DNA from: Candidatus Mailhella merdavium
GTDB taxonomy: Bacteria; Desulfobacterota; Desulfovibrionia; Desulfovibrionales; Desulfovibrionaceae
Assembly (NCBI GenBank): GCA_019119045.1
Contig: DWXS01000042.1
Coordinates: 1-64,000 of the forward strand
Direction: 5' to 3'
DNA length: 64,000 nucleotides
The stretch's first letter is position 1. The number at the start of each line of letters is the position of its first letter. The notes beneath the pieces are model-generated. The model was not told where the DNA came from, searched no databases, and was given only the letters and a program-made list of their open reading frames with translations. This document shows positions 1 through 9,003 of this stretch, in pieces. The translations under genes were made by a program, and so were the position numbers.

Positions 1-723
1 GTGATCAAACTTTCCCATGTCCATAAATCCTTCGGTTCAAATGAAGTGCTGAAGGACGTGAACCTGGTGGTTCATGAAGGTGAAAAGCTGGTCATCATCG
101 GGCCTTCAGGATCAGGCAAGTCCACGACCGTCCGCTGTATGAACGGTCTGGAACTGCCTACTTCCGGTCAGGTATTCATCGACGGAGAGGAACTGACCAA
201 AAAAAACCGTATCCAGCTCGTACGGCGTACGTCATCCATGGTGTTCCAGCAGTTCAATCTGTATCCTCATCTGTCCGTCATGGGCAATCTGACGCTCGCG
301 CCCATCAAACTTTTCCACAAAAGCAGGAAGGAAGCCGAAGAACTGGCGGCTCACTATCTTTCCGTAGTCGGCCTGAGTGAAAAAGCCCATGTCTATCCGG
401 CGACGCTCTCCGGCGGTCAGCAGCAACGTGTGGCCATTGCCAGAGCCCTGTGCAGCCAGACAAAAATCATTCTTTTCGACGAACCGACCTCCGCTCTCGA
501 TCCTGAAACCGTGCAGGAAGTGCTGAACGTCATGATCAAACTCGCGGAAGAGAGCATCACCATGGTCATCGTCACCCATGAAATGGGCTTTGCCCGACAG
601 GTAGCCGACAGGATCATCTTCATGGACGGAGGAACGATTCTGGAAGAAGGAACGCCTGAACACTTTTTCGTCAATCCCTCGCATGAACGAACCCGTCAGT
701 TTCTGAGCAAGATTCTGCACTGA
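1..723 (+). CDS. Polar amino-acid ABC transporter, ATP-binding protein
   Basis: Cytoplasmic ATPase that powers uptake of a polar amino acid together with the binding protein and two permeases that follow. The 240-residue protein has a Walker A motif (GPSGSGKS, about residues 34-41), the ABC signature [15 protein letters not shown], Walker B ([12 protein letters not shown]) and the switch histidine (VTHEM), all in normal order for the GlnQ/HisP group. It begins with GTG at the first base of the window, so its ribosome binding site is out of view and a start further upstream cannot be excluded. The length is normal for the family. The exact amino acid carried is not readable from the sequence. 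Confidence 0.93.
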   Translation: MIKLSHVHKSFGSNEVLKDVNLVVHEGEKLVIIGPSGSGKSTTVRCMNGLELPTSGQVFIDGEELTKKNRIQLVRRTSSMVFQQFNLYPHLSVMGNLTLAPIKLFHKSRKEAEELAAHYLSVVGLSEKAHVYPATLSGGQQQRVAIARALCSQTKIILFDEPTSALDPETVQEVLNVMIKLAEESITMVIVTHEMGFARQVADRIIFMDGGTILEEGTPEHFFVNPSHERTRQFLSKILH

Positions 724-777
724 AGCGCGGCGGGCCAGAACCCGCCCTGCAGGAATAACACCACAGGAGGATGTCAA

Positions 778-1602
778 ATGAACATTTCCCGTAAGCTCGG
801 CATGATCCTTCTTGCCGCCACTCTGGTACTGGGTCTGAACGTAAGCGACCTGAACGCCGCCGAAGTTCCCGCCGAGGTTCAGGATATCGTCAAACGCGGC
901 ACGCTGCGCGTCGGCGTGAAATCCGACGTGCCCGGATTCGGTATTCAGGCCCTTTCCGGCGAATATGAAGGTATGGAAATAGATCTTTCCAGAAAGATTG
1001 CGGAGGCCATGGGGCTTTCTCCCGACAAGGTGACCTTCACCGCCGTCACGGCCAAAACCAGAGGCCAGCTTCTCGATTCCGGCGATATCGACATGGTCAT
1101 CGCCACGTTCACCATTACCCCGGATCGCAAGAATACCTGGAACTTCAGCACGCCCTATTATACCGACGCCGTATCTCTTCTGGTGAAGAAGAATTCAGGT
1201 ATCAAGAACTATTCGGATCTTACCGACAAGCTCATCGGCGTAGCGGAGGGGGCAACCTCGAAAGACGCACTGAAGGCTTCTGCCGCAGCCAACGGCGTCA
1301 CTCTGGACGATAATGCGAACTTCCGCACCTTCCCCGATTATCCTTCCATCAAAGCCGCTCTGGATGCCGGGCAGATCAACGCCTTCTGCGTGGACGGTTC
1401 CATCCTCACCGGCTACCTCGACGGAGCGACGGAAATTCTCTCCACCATCCGTTTTTCTCCTCAGGACTACGGTGTTGCCACAAAACTTTCCAACAAGGGC
1501 CTTGCCACCTTTGTTGAAGGTCTGATCACGACCTGGCTGGCGGACGGCACCATAGACAAACTCATCGCGGACAACGGGGTTACCCCCTCCTTCAAGAAAT
1601 GA
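778..1602 (+). CDS. Amino-acid ABC transporter, periplasmic substrate-binding protein
   Basis: Periplasmic receptor (bacterial solute-binding family 3) that captures the substrate for the adjacent transporter. Residues 1-28 form a signal peptide (positive start, hydrophobic core, cleavage near LNAAE). The body has family features such as GTLRVGVKSD near the mature N-terminus, the GYEGMEIDL-like segment (EYEGMEIDLSRKIAEAM) and the ITPDRK block. A strong AGGAGG site lies 9 bases before ATG. It sits 54 bases after the ATPase gene and is clearly in the same operon. Ligand is probably a glutamate/glutamine/aspartate-type or basic amino acid, but this is family-level inference. Confidence 0.92.
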   Translation: MNISRKLGMILLAATLVLGLNVSDLNAAEVPAEVQDIVKRGTLRVGVKSDVPGFGIQALSGEYEGMEIDLSRKIAEAMGLSPDKVTFTAVTAKTRGQLLDSGDIDMVIATFTITPDRKNTWNFSTPYYTDAVSLLVKKNSGIKNYSDLTDKLIGVAEGATSKDALKASAAANGVTLDDNANFRTFPDYPSIKAALDAGQINAFCVDGSILTGYLDGATEILSTIRFSPQDYGVATKLSNKGLATFVEGLITTWLADGTIDKLIADNGVTPSFKK

Positions 1603-1704
1603 TGATACGAGGCAGGGCGCAGCCCCGGCTGCTCCCTGCCTCGAAAGCGGCAGCCGCGTGACGAGGTATCGTCCGCAATCTGCCACATTTCAACGGATGC
1701 AGCT

Positions 1705-2427
1705 GTGATTGAACAAATATTGTCGCTCAAATGCTGGGAAATTTTCCTGGCGGACTGGCCGCTTTTCGCTCAGGCCTTTCTGGTCACGGTCATGGTTTCG
1801 GTGCTGGCCCTCCTGCTGGCGCTGGCACTGGGAGTGATTTTCGGCATCATGTCGACCTCTCATTTCCGTCCGCTCCGGGCCATTGCGCGCGCCTATGTGG
1901 AACTGCTGCAGAATACGCCGCTGGTACTTCAGGCCTATGTCTTTTATCTGGCTCTGCCCTATGTCGGAATCATGATGGGGCAGATCAGCGTAGGTATCGC
2001 CGCTGTCGGCATTTATCACGGCGCATATATTGCGGAAGTCGTGCGGGCAGGAATCCAGTCCATCCCCCGGGGCCAGTCCGACGCGGCCGCATCCCAGGGC
2101 TTTACCTATGTTCAGACCATGCGCTGGGTTATCCTCCCCCAGACGATCAAGGTCATTCTTCCACCTCTGGTCAACCAGATGGTCAATCTCATCAAAAATA
2201 CCTCCGTTATCGCACTGATCGGCGGAGCTGACCTGATGAACCGCACCAACGACTGGTCGACAAGCGGCACAAGCATCTACGGGCCGCCCTTCCTGGTGTG
2301 CGGCATTCTGTATTTCCTTCTCTGTTTCCCGCTGGCAACATGGGGACGCAGATACGAAGAACGTCTCAAACGTCGCGACAGCCAGGCCGGACGGGAACTT
2401 CAAAACATTGAGGACGAACTCGCGTGA
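1705..2427 (+). CDS. Amino-acid ABC transporter permease, first subunit
   Basis: Inner-membrane permease of the HisMQ/GlnP group, 240 residues, with about five hydrophobic segments. The coupling EAA loop is visible as GQSDAAASQGFTYVQTMRWVILPQ, which contacts the ATPase. The ELLQNTPLVLQ segment near the first third is typical of polar amino-acid permeases. The start is GTG after a 102-base gap from the binding-protein gene; no stronger start is seen nearby. It pairs with the next permease, which overlaps its stop codon, giving a heterodimeric channel. Confidence 0.9.
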   Translation: MIEQILSLKCWEIFLADWPLFAQAFLVTVMVSVLALLLALALGVIFGIMSTSHFRPLRAIARAYVELLQNTPLVLQAYVFYLALPYVGIMMGQISVGIAAVGIYHGAYIAEVVRAGIQSIPRGQSDAAASQGFTYVQTMRWVILPQTIKVILPPLVNQMVNLIKNTSVIALIGGADLMNRTNDWSTSGTSIYGPPFLVCGILYFLLCFPLATWGRRYEERLKRRDSQAGRELQNIEDELA

Positions 2428-3110
2428 TTGATGTCATCACCCGTACCTTCACGCCGGAGATACTCGCCTACCTTCTGGACGGAGCCCTCCTCATGCTGGA
2501 GCTGTCCGTCGTAATTGTCGTATGCAGCGTCGTCTTCGGGCTGGTTCTGGCACTCCTGCGCAACTATGAAAAATTTGTCCTGGGCAGACTGGCCGGAATA
2601 TATATTGAAATCTTCCGCAACACCCCGAATCTGATGTGGGTGCTGATCTGTTATGTCTATGCCCCTCTGCCCAATGTCTTTCTGCGCTGTACCTTCGCCT
2701 TCGTCCTGTTTACCTCCGCAGCCATGGCGGAGATTATCCGGGGCGGGCTGAACGCCATTCCGCAGGGACAGTTTGAAGCAGCCGCTTCGCAGGGATTCGG
2801 CTTTGTGCAGACGCTGTGTTATATTATCCTGCCCCAATGCTTTCACAACATTGTGCCCACCCTGTTGAGTCAGGTAACCACAGTCATCAAGGATACGTCC
2901 TTCCTGTCCATGGTGGCCGTTGCGGAACTCATGTTCCGGGCCCGCAATACTCTGGCTCTGCTTCCGCGCTACACCGGGCAGACGGTCGGCATTGCTCAGG
3001 TAGCCGTCATTTTTGGATTTGCCGCCCTCATTTATTTTGCCATCAACTTCACACTTTCCTGTGTTGTGCGCCACCTGCAAAAACGCAGAGCCGTCGCGCG
3101 AGCAGCATAA
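2424..3110 (+). CDS. Amino-acid ABC transporter permease, second subunit
   Basis: Second inner-membrane permease (228 residues), overlapping the previous gene by four bases (GTGA), which indicates translational coupling. It carries the same family signatures: EIFRNTPNLMWVL near residue 65 and an EAA loop (GQFEAAASQGFGFVQTLCYIILPQ). Together with the first permease it should form the membrane channel of the importer. It is the last gene of the operon; a strong hairpin follows about 100 bases downstream. Confidence 0.9.
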   Translation: MIDVITRTFTPEILAYLLDGALLMLELSVVIVVCSVVFGLVLALLRNYEKFVLGRLAGIYIEIFRNTPNLMWVLICYVYAPLPNVFLRCTFAFVLFTSAAMAEIIRGGLNAIPQGQFEAAASQGFGFVQTLCYIILPQCFHNIVPTLLSQVTTVIKDTSFLSMVAVAELMFRARNTLALLPRYTGQTVGIAQVAVIFGFAALIYFAINFTLSCVVRHLQKRRAVARAA

Positions 3111-3208
3111 CTCTCCAGGCTGTAAAAGCAGCTCGACGCACATCCCATACACGCACTCTTGCCCCTTTGCCTTTTTTGCGTATGCTGTCACGGCAGCACG
3201 GCTTGTTT

Positions 3209-3240
3209 TATAGGGGCCGCCCGACAGGACGGCCCCTATA
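3209..3240 (+). terminator. Terminator-like hairpin after the ABC operon
   Basis: An 11-bp perfect stem (TATAGGGGCCG / CGGCCCCTATA) with a 10-base loop, about 100 bases after the second permease. There is no T-run after it on the plus strand, so it may act as a weak terminator or as an mRNA-stabilising hairpin. Confidence 0.45.
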
Positions 3241-3313
3241 AATGAACTGCTCATAATCAAACACTGTTATCGTGGCATACAGCGTTCAACCAGACAGACC
3301 TGACGGGGCAAAC

Positions 3314-3805
3314 ATGAACATCATACTACAGGCGTATTCACGGGAACATATTGCCGACGCCATACGTATATGGAATCAGATTGTTGAGGAAGGAACAGCC
3401 TTTCCGCAGAAAGAGAGTCTGACGGAAGACTCCGGCAACGCTTTTTTCAGCAGCCAGTCCTTTACCGGCCTTGCCTTTGACGCTGATGCCGGAAACATGC
3501 TGGGGCTGTATATTCTGCATCCGAACAATGTAGGAAGATGCGGGCATATCTGTAATGCCAGCTACGCCGTCGACAGCAAATCGCGCGGACTGCATGTCGG
3601 CGAAACGCTGGTGAGACACTGTATGAAGAAGGCCAGGGAACTGGATTTTCGCATACTCCAGTTCAATGCCGTCGTGAAGAGCAATACAGCGGCTCTCCGC
3701 CTGTATGAAAAGCTGGGCTTCACCCGCCTCGGAACCATTCCGGGGGGCTTTCTGCTGAAAGACGGAAAATACGAGGATATTATTCCTCACTATATCCTGC
3801 TTTAA
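3314..3805 (+). CDS. GNAT-family N-acetyltransferase
   Basis: Predicted acetyl-CoA-dependent acyltransferase of the GNAT fold, 163 residues from the ATG chosen here. The central Y-A-V-D-S-K-S-R-G-L-H-V-G-E segment matches motif A (the acetyl-CoA pyrophosphate-binding R/Q-x-x-G-x-G/A loop, in slightly variant form), and NTAALRLYEKLGFTRLGTIPGGF is the typical C-terminal motif B. The ORF track begins 14 codons earlier at a GTG without a visible ribosome binding site; ATG 3314 gives the usual N-terminus. The substrate is unknown. It stands alone, convergent with the next gene. Confidence 0.85.
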   Translation: MNIILQAYSREHIADAIRIWNQIVEEGTAFPQKESLTEDSGNAFFSSQSFTGLAFDADAGNMLGLYILHPNNVGRCGHICNASYAVDSKSRGLHVGETLVRHCMKKARELDFRILQFNAVVKSNTAALRLYEKLGFTRLGTIPGGFLLKDGKYEDIIPHYILL

Positions 3806-3816
3806 CGCCCTTTTCT

Positions 3817-4287
3817 TCATGCCGTCTTACGCGGCCGTCGTTTGCCGCTGAGACTTTCCACATCAATACGCAATATCGCCACACGTTCAATATCCTCCGG
3901 ACGTGCAGGCACATGGCAACGGGCCTGATAACGCATCGCGATGGCGTCGAGGGCCCGTCCCTTTTCCTCGGTGTCCTCAACAATCGCGGCTTTTCCCGTG
4001 CCGCAAAGACACTTATAGGCCGTTGTCGAATGTTCGCGATCTATCTCCACATCCGCATGCAGCATGAAAGCAACGCGCGCATCCTCCCGCAGCAAATCAA
4101 TCTTGCGTCCTTCACGGGCGCAATGAATGTAGATACGGCGTACGTCGTTCACCTTTTCCTGAACAAAATTGACAGGAACAACATAGGGATAGTCGCCTGC
4201 CTTCATGGCCAGCGCAAGGTCCTCCGCCTTTTCAAACACCTCGTCAAAAAATGCTTCATCGTTGCATTCGCGTTTCTTCAGACGCAT
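3817..4287 (-). CDS. Pyridoxamine 5'-phosphate oxidase-like flavin-binding protein (NimA-like)
   Basis: Small (156 residues) split-barrel flavoprotein of the PNPOx-like group that includes the NimA nitroimidazole reductases. Visible family features are the YPYVVPVNF strand, the IYIHCAREGRKIDLLRED segment, the F-M-L-H-A-D-V strand and STTAYKCLCGTGKAAIVED, which form the FMN-binding barrel. The C-terminus is basic. Family members bind FMN or heme and reduce small nitro compounds or are of unknown role; the specific substrate here is not known. It is transcribed convergently with the acetyltransferase. Confidence 0.8.
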   Translation of the reverse strand: MRLKKRECNDEAFFDEVFEKAEDLALAMKAGDYPYVVPVNFVQEKVNDVRRIYIHCAREGRKIDLLREDARVAFMLHADVEIDREHSTTAYKCLCGTGKAAIVEDTEEKGRALDAIAMRYQARCHVPARPEDIERVAILRIDVESLSGKRRPRKTA

Positions 4288-4785
4288 ATGATTTCCTCTG
4301 TTTCCTTAAAGTGTTTTGTATAAAAAAACGTCTGCCAGCCCCGATCTCATGTTCTGGCTCACAGCTTTCACGCCTCCGCCGAACCTGCTCTGCCGGCCAT
4401 GTCTGTACGCCCTGCGGACTCTGGCACCGCTCTGCGGGACGCCCGTCGGTGGCCAGGTCATAAGTAGCCTTGCGGCTGCTTCGGCATCGCGGCGCGGTCT
4501 CGCTCCGTTTGACTCCAGAAGCATGTTCAAAATGAGCAAGCTCTACCCGCTCGATCTGTAGCCAGGGCAACACAGCTACTGCTGTTTACTCTGCACCGCT
4601 GAAAAAATGAAGGCTTTGCTTTTCCGGCAACGCTGACCGCACTCCCATGAATCGGCCTGCGACTCGACAGCCCCAGGGCCAGCCGAATTCAATCACTGCG
4701 ATTGAGGCTCCTTTCCTGAAGGGACATTACGACTTAAACGGAATAACATAGCCCGACGACGGTCAGCACAATTTTTTACTCCGCC
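4288..4785. other. 498-bp intergenic region holding repeat copy A
   Basis: No convincing gene. About 40% of the stretch is the dispersed repeat listed separately (4336-4542). The short overlapping ORFs here on both strands have no ribosome binding site and no recognisable protein; they follow the repeat. The remainder between the repeat and the restriction gene shows no clear promoter or terminator. Confidence 0.6.
4336..4542. repeat. Dispersed imperfect repeat, copy A
   Basis: About 207 bp that aligns in the same orientation with 28777-28974. Shared blocks occur in the same order: CAGCCCC at the left, a TTTCACxCCTxCGC block, CTGCTCTGxCGGCCATG, ACGCCCTG, CTTxCGGCTG, and ATGTTCAAAA at the right end. 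Identity is interrupted by substitutions and small gaps, so the copies are old or only structurally constrained. No terminal inverted repeats or transposase were seen, so it is not an intact insertion sequence. Confidence 0.7.
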
Positions 4786-6066
4786 TCATTCGCACAGCTC
4801 CAGTATCCAGCGTATCCATCCGCGTACTGTCGAAGCGCGACGAAAGAAGGTGCTTTCCCCTTCAACTCCGCAGGGAGAGGCTTCGCGCATGATATGGACG
4901 ATCTCATTGCGGGAAGGAAGCTCTGCCGTGCCGTTTCCGGCAAGAGCGAGGCGCAGCGTTTCCCGAAATACGGAATGTTTCAATACGGCTGCGGCAAGCG
5001 CAAGTCTGCGCTCACGCAAAGGCAGCTTCATAAGTCGTCGTCCCTGCTCGGACAGAATGTGCCGCACAGCAGCTCCTGTCCTCTCTTGTGCCATCAGCCC
5101 GAGATAACGTCCTGCTGCGCTGTAATACGCAGCCTGACGAGCGGTAAACGAATATCTTGCGGCAATATCTTCAGCACTCACAGGCTGAACATTCAACAGC
5201 TCCAGAAGATTGACAACTCGTATGAAGTCGTCGGCCTGAGGAAAGGGTTCGGCCGGTTCTTCCTCCGGTATCGCTGCCTGAAGCAGATGTTCCAGGTCCC
5301 GCCTGCTGATATCCGTAGCCACGACATAGCGTTTTTTTCGAATAAGATTCAATGAATTATAGTGGAAAGGATCTGCAAAAGAATATTCGTACAAAGTGAA
5401 TATTCCATCGGAATAATTGAAAAATATGCTGCGTACCGGCTTAGTCACACGATTGCTCCACAGCCGGAAGGGATAATAGAGCTGACGGATATGGAAATCT
5501 TCCGGTAAATCCATCTTTGCCTCTATAAGTGCAAGACTGCCGCGACCTTCCCAGGCAGCATCTATTTCCAGTTGCGCGTTGCACACGTCAAGGCAACGTT
5601 CCCCGCCTGTCGTATTGATTCGGAATTCAAATTTTCCCGATCCCATGCGCCCGCTTACTGTGGGCGTCAGCCCTTCCTCTTCCAAAAAATCTTCCCAGAT
5701 ACCGCAAGCACCTGCATAATGCAGCGCCACGGCCTCGCTGGTCACATAGGAGGAAGACAAACTCTGCAAATAGGCCGGCGGGCGTACAGTCTGCACAGGC
5801 ATTGCCGAAGCCTCGCGGGGAATTTCCGCATAGGCGGAAAAAGCGGCAATGACATAGGCGCTCCGGGAAAGCGGCAGCACGGCCAGTCCGTTGTCGGCAA
5901 AAATACGCGGCAGATTGACCCTGTGATCAAACTTGGTCATAAGACGCGGTTCGCGCAGAACCCGGATGCTGTCTGCGGAAATTTCGCAAAAACCATCCCT
6001 TTTAACAGCCTCGATAATGGCATGACGCGCAAACAGCTTTTCCCATGCCTCATCGTTGCGACTCAT
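4786..6066 (-). CDS. Probable type II restriction endonuclease (PD-(D/E)XK type)
   Basis: Protein of 426 residues encoded 27 bases downstream of an adenine DNA methyltransferase. The middle contains a credible nuclease core: EID at about residues 167-169 followed by IEAK at 181-184 (D...ExK spacing), then HIRQLYYPFRLW, a helix typical after the core. The N-terminal 80 residues look like a helix-turn-helix or target-recognition region, and the C-terminal third is helical. I infer the restriction role from the core motif and the methylase neighbour. Recognition sequence is unknown; GATC is possible because the methylase resembles Dam/DpnII enzymes. ATG start; no frame damage seen. Confidence 0.72.
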   Translation of the reverse strand: MSRNDEAWEKLFARHAIIEAVKRDGFCEISADSIRVLREPRLMTKFDHRVNLPRIFADNGLAVLPLSRSAYVIAAFSAYAEIPREASAMPVQTVRPPAYLQSLSSSYVTSEAVALHYAGACGIWEDFLEEEGLTPTVSGRMGSGKFEFRINTTGGERCLDVCNAQLEIDAAWEGRGSLALIEAKMDLPEDFHIRQLYYPFRLWSNRVTKPVRSIFFNYSDGIFTLYEYSFADPFHYNSLNLIRKKRYVVATDISRRDLEHLLQAAIPEEEPAEPFPQADDFIRVVNLLELLNVQPVSAEDIAARYSFTARQAAYYSAAGRYLGLMAQERTGAAVRHILSEQGRRLMKLPLRERRLALAAAVLKHSVFRETLRLALAGNGTAELPSRNEIVHIMREASPCGVEGESTFFRRASTVRGWIRWILELCE

Positions 6067-6093
6067 AGACAGTTTTTGCCTCCGTCAGAATCT

Positions 6094-6963
6094 TTAAAGG
6101 TCGTAGTTACGAACAAGTACCTCGCGCACGGCACCCCGTCCTCCGGCCACGGAATTCACCGCACGTCGGGCATCCACCTGCATGATCCTGTATTCGTTAT
6201 ATAAGTCCAGAATGAACGGCGTAGCGGAATTGGACAGAAGAAAACGGATTCCCCGTCTGGTGAGCGCATCGCAGCATTCCTTCAGTCTTACCTGTTCTTC
6301 CCGCCCGAAGCCGCCACTGCTGTAGCTGGTAAAACTGGATGTCCTGGACAAAGGGTCATAGGGAGGATCAAGATAAACAAAGGAGGATTTCGGCAGACTG
6401 TCCAGTACCTCGGCAAAATCACGACTTTCAAGACGAACGTCCGCCGAATTGAAATAGTCGCTTACGGCGCGCAGGCCCGCCTCGTTGACGATATCCGGAT
6501 TCCTGTAACGTCCGTAAGGGGTATTGAACTGGCCCGCCGAGTTCACCCGATACAAACCGTTATAACAGGTACGATTCAGGTACAGCAGGCGGGAAGCCTT
6601 TTCCACAGGAGACAAGGCGGCAAAAGCCTCCGGATCGCGATCCAGATTACGCAGGGCATAGAAGTATTCCGGGGAATTTTCGTGTCTGCCCAAGTCGGCA
6701 ACAAGAGCGTCTACATCATCCCGAATCACCTGATATAAGGCCACAAGTTCCCTGTTAAGATCGTTCACAACGGCTTTTTTCGGGTGCAGAGCAAACAATA
6801 CCGCAGCTCCGCCGGCGAAAGGCTCGCAGTATACAGATATCCGTGAAGGTATCAGAGGTACTATGGAGTCCAGTAATTGACGCTTGCCGCCTGCCCATTT
6901 GACGACTGGCGCGGGCCCGGCGCAGCGGACGTTCCGTTTCAACGCGATTGCCTTCCTTAGCAT
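6094..6963 (-). CDS. Adenine-specific DNA methyltransferase (D12 class, Dam-like)
   Basis: N6-adenine methyltransferase protecting DNA from the adjacent nuclease. It shows the N-terminal VVKWAGGKRQLL motif, the S-adenosylmethionine-binding EPFAGGAAVLF, RNTCYNGLYR-like NRTCYNGLYRVN, and the catalytic motif IV YLDPPYDPLS. This order is class alpha, as in Dam and M.DpnII. The ORF track starts at a TTG 29 codons upstream. ATG 6963 is listed, but TTG 6942, eight bases after AAGGAAGG, has the better ribosome binding site and also fits the family N-terminus. First gene of the two-gene restriction-modification operon. Confidence 0.88.
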   Translation of the reverse strand: MLRKAIALKRNVRCAGPAPVVKWAGGKRQLLDSIVPLIPSRISVYCEPFAGGAAVLFALHPKKAVVNDLNRELVALYQVIRDDVDALVADLGRHENSPEYFYALRNLDRDPEAFAALSPVEKASRLLYLNRTCYNGLYRVNSAGQFNTPYGRYRNPDIVNEAGLRAVSDYFNSADVRLESRDFAEVLDSLPKSSFVYLDPPYDPLSRTSSFTSYSSGGFGREEQVRLKECCDALTRRGIRFLLSNSATPFILDLYNEYRIMQVDARRAVNSVAGGRGAVREVLVRNYDL

Positions 6964-7183
6964 GAAATTCGACCGCCGGCGGACGGCTCGAAGCCAACAT
7001 AGCCGCGAAGCGAAGATCCCGCAAGTAATGCCCTGAAAGGAATGTCGCAAAAGCCCCCCCCTTTCTGAAAGCCTGTAATCACCGAATCCGCGAACTCCAC
7101 GACTCCGACCGGAGTTACCGACTAAATACTCTCCGAGCTACGCTTCCTCTCTCCTTATAGAAATTTTTGCTCTGTTAAAACAC

Positions 7184-7214
7184 AAACACCGCCTCCGAAA
7201 GAGAGACGGCGTTT
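7184..7214 (-). terminator. Hairpin after the small exported protein
   Basis: On the minus strand, AAACGCCGTCTC pairs with GAGGCGGTGTTT (with G-U pairs) around a 7-base loop, followed by GTGTTTT. It lies 26 bases after the stop of the gene at 7241-7696, where an intrinsic terminator is expected. Confidence 0.6.
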
Positions 7215-7240
7215 AGGCAAAATGGTCTGAAAAACGGAAC

Positions 7241-7696
7241 TTACAGGCTCCATTCGCCCTTATTGTAACGCGCAATTTCTGTCAGACGACGGCTTTTAAT
7301 CCGACGGAACGGCCCCTTCAGGGCTTCTTCTCTGGTAGGCGCGACACATTCGAAATGATTTTCCACATATTTGACCCGGGCCACATACTGAAAATAGCGC
7401 GAGTCGGAAAGAGAAATTTCCGTGGTAACCGACGCGGGATCAAGTGAAATATAGTAGGCCACGACCATTTCGCCGCGTTTTGAAATGGAAGGCTGGGACT
7501 TGCACGGACGTACCGCCAGATTGCAACGCTCCACATGTTTGGCCATGAAATCCGCCAGTTTGCTCCGGGCCGTTTCCAGATCCTTCTGAGCCTTCGCTTC
7601 CGCAGCTGCTGTTTTTGCTTCCGCGGGAGAGAATCCGACATAGGCTCCCCCGGCACAGACAAACAGCAACAGCAGAAAGACGAGTAGTTTCTTCAT
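7241..7696 (-). CDS. Small exported protein of unknown function
   Basis: Protein of 151 residues that I do not recognise. It starts with a clear signal peptide (MKKLLVFLLLLFVCAGGAYVGFSPAEA), then a short charged helical region (about residues 28-55) and a mixed beta-rich domain with two cysteines close together (CNLAVRPC) that could form a disulfide in the periplasm, and a third further on. An AAGGAAAAG site precedes ATG. It follows the VWA-OmpA gene on the same strand, separated by a strong hairpin, so it may be transcribed separately. No enzymatic motif was seen. Confidence 0.75.
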   Translation of the reverse strand: MKKLLVFLLLLFVCAGGAYVGFSPAEAKTAAAEAKAQKDLETARSKLADFMAKHVERCNLAVRPCKSQPSISKRGEMVVAYYISLDPASVTTEISLSDSRYFQYVARVKYVENHFECVAPTREEALKGPFRRIKSRRLTEIARYNKGEWSL

Positions 7697-7720
7697 GTTC
7701 TTTTCCTTGTTCTCTATCGA

Positions 7721-7756
7721 GAAAGCCCGACATCCGGGGAAGGATGTCGGGCTTTC
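7721..7756 (-). terminator. Strong hairpin between the VWA-OmpA gene and the exported protein gene
   Basis: A perfect 15-bp stem (GAAAGCCCGACATCC and its complement) with a 6-base loop, 20 bases beyond the VWA-OmpA stop. There is no long T-run on the minus strand, but stem strength and position suggest transcription termination or attenuation. Confidence 0.65.
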
Positions 7757-7775
7757 ATTTCATATGCAGATAATG

Positions 7776-8774
7776 CTATTCAAAAATCAGTTCAACGCGA
7801 CGGTTCAGATAACGACCTTCGGCAGTGCTGTTGTCGTACTTGGTGGATTCGCCTTCGCCGACGGCACGCATTTCAGAAGCGGGGATACCCTTCTGTTCAA
7901 GATAGGTCTTCACGGAGTCGGCACGACGCTGAGAGAGACCCATATTGTAGGATTCGGGGCCGGTGGTATCGGTCCAGCCTTCGAGAACCAGCTTCACATT
8001 GCTCTTGCCCTTGATCACTTCGGCCACTTCATCAAGGATGCTCTTGGCCTTATCGTTCAGGGCAGCAGAGTCAAAGGCAAAGTTCACGCCGCGCAGAATG
8101 ACGACTTCTTCTTCCACCACACCGTAGAACACGCGTTCCACAAAGTCCTGAACGGCGGCGTCGCTGGCGAGCAGGTCGGCGCCCTTCACGGATACGGAGC
8201 AGGGGTTGAGGGCGGCAATCTGATCGAGAACAGCCTGACCTTCGGGCTTGTCGGCCATGGAAATCACATGGAAGCAGAGGCCGGGAACGGCATCATAGGC
8301 AGCCTGGGCGGCAGCAACGGGATCTCCGCCGCGGTTGGCCATACCGTCGCTCACGATGATGGCGGCTGTGGGCTTCTGCATTCCGGCATATTCCGGAGTC
8401 ACATTGGTAATACCTGCGGTCATGTTGGTCAGACGGCCGACGACTTCTCCTCCGGTGCTGATCTTGCCGATGGCCTGAGCCATACCGGCACGATCCCAGG
8501 CGCCGAGGGGCTGCGGCGTACCGTCGGGCGAGAACAGATGCACGGAACCCTGATAGGGCAGATCGGGAATCTGGGCATTCACACGGGTCATGACATCCTT
8601 GGCGAGGTCCATTTTGGATCTGGCATTCAGAAGCGGACTGGTGAGCATGGATCCGGAATTGTCCACAAGAAAATCAAAACTGGACACGGTGGGGACGACT
8701 TCCTCCGCAGCGTTGGCCATGGGAGCAATGCCCAATGCCAGCAGGGCGGAAAGCACGAGAGAACGCAGTTTCAT
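7776..8774 (-). CDS. Periplasmic VWA-OmpA fusion protein
   Basis: Exported protein of 332 residues. A signal peptide (cut near ANAAEE) is followed by a von Willebrand A domain with the metal-site motif DNSGSM at the start and IIVSDGMANRGGD later, then a C-terminal OmpA-like domain (VNFAFDSAALND... VLEGWTDTTGPESYN.. LSQRRADSVKTYL.. NRRVELIFE) that binds peptidoglycan. The start at 8774 has GGAGG eight bases upstream, so the first four codons of the ORF track entry are dropped. Likely anchors a metal-dependent adhesion or sensing domain to the cell wall. Fusions of this layout are known in Desulfovibrio relatives; the precise partner is unknown. Confidence 0.85.
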   Translation of the reverse strand: MKLRSLVLSALLALGIAPMANAAEEVVPTVSSFDFLVDNSGSMLTSPLLNARSKMDLAKDVMTRVNAQIPDLPYQGSVHLFSPDGTPQPLGAWDRAGMAQAIGKISTGGEVVGRLTNMTAGITNVTPEYAGMQKPTAAIIVSDGMANRGGDPVAAAQAAYDAVPGLCFHVISMADKPEGQAVLDQIAALNPCSVSVKGADLLASDAAVQDFVERVFYGVVEEEVVILRGVNFAFDSAALNDKAKSILDEVAEVIKGKSNVKLVLEGWTDTTGPESYNMGLSQRRADSVKTYLEQKGIPASEMRAVGEGESTKYDNSTAEGRYLNRRVELIFE

Positions 8775-8936
8775 GTTTGCCTCCAAAAAAGTAGTTCAGT
8801 GCGAACCCGTTGTGCCTATTATTAACAGAGCTGTCAGAGTTCAGCAAGTATAAAAAACACTTCCCGCCGGCAGAATGCCTTTCATTTTATGAATATTAAG
8901 CAGGTCAATCCTGCCTCAGCCGGAATCGAAAAAAAG

Positions 8937-8964
8937 AAAGGCGGAAGCAGAGCTTCCGCCTTTT
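8937..8964 (-). terminator. dsrC: Intrinsic terminator of dsrC
   Basis: On the minus strand AAAGGCGGAAG pairs with CTTCCGCCTTT around a 5-base loop and is followed by a T-rich run. It lies 40 bases after the dsrC stop codon, the classic layout of a Rho-independent terminator for a highly expressed small gene. Confidence 0.88.
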
Positions 8965-9003
8965 TGGAAAATTCGCGCACGACAAAGCGTACGCCGAAAA
9001 ATC

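Noticed and set aside
7695-8825. 376-residue ORF on the plus strand
   Set aside because: Antisense shadow of the VWA-OmpA gene with biased Gly/His composition.
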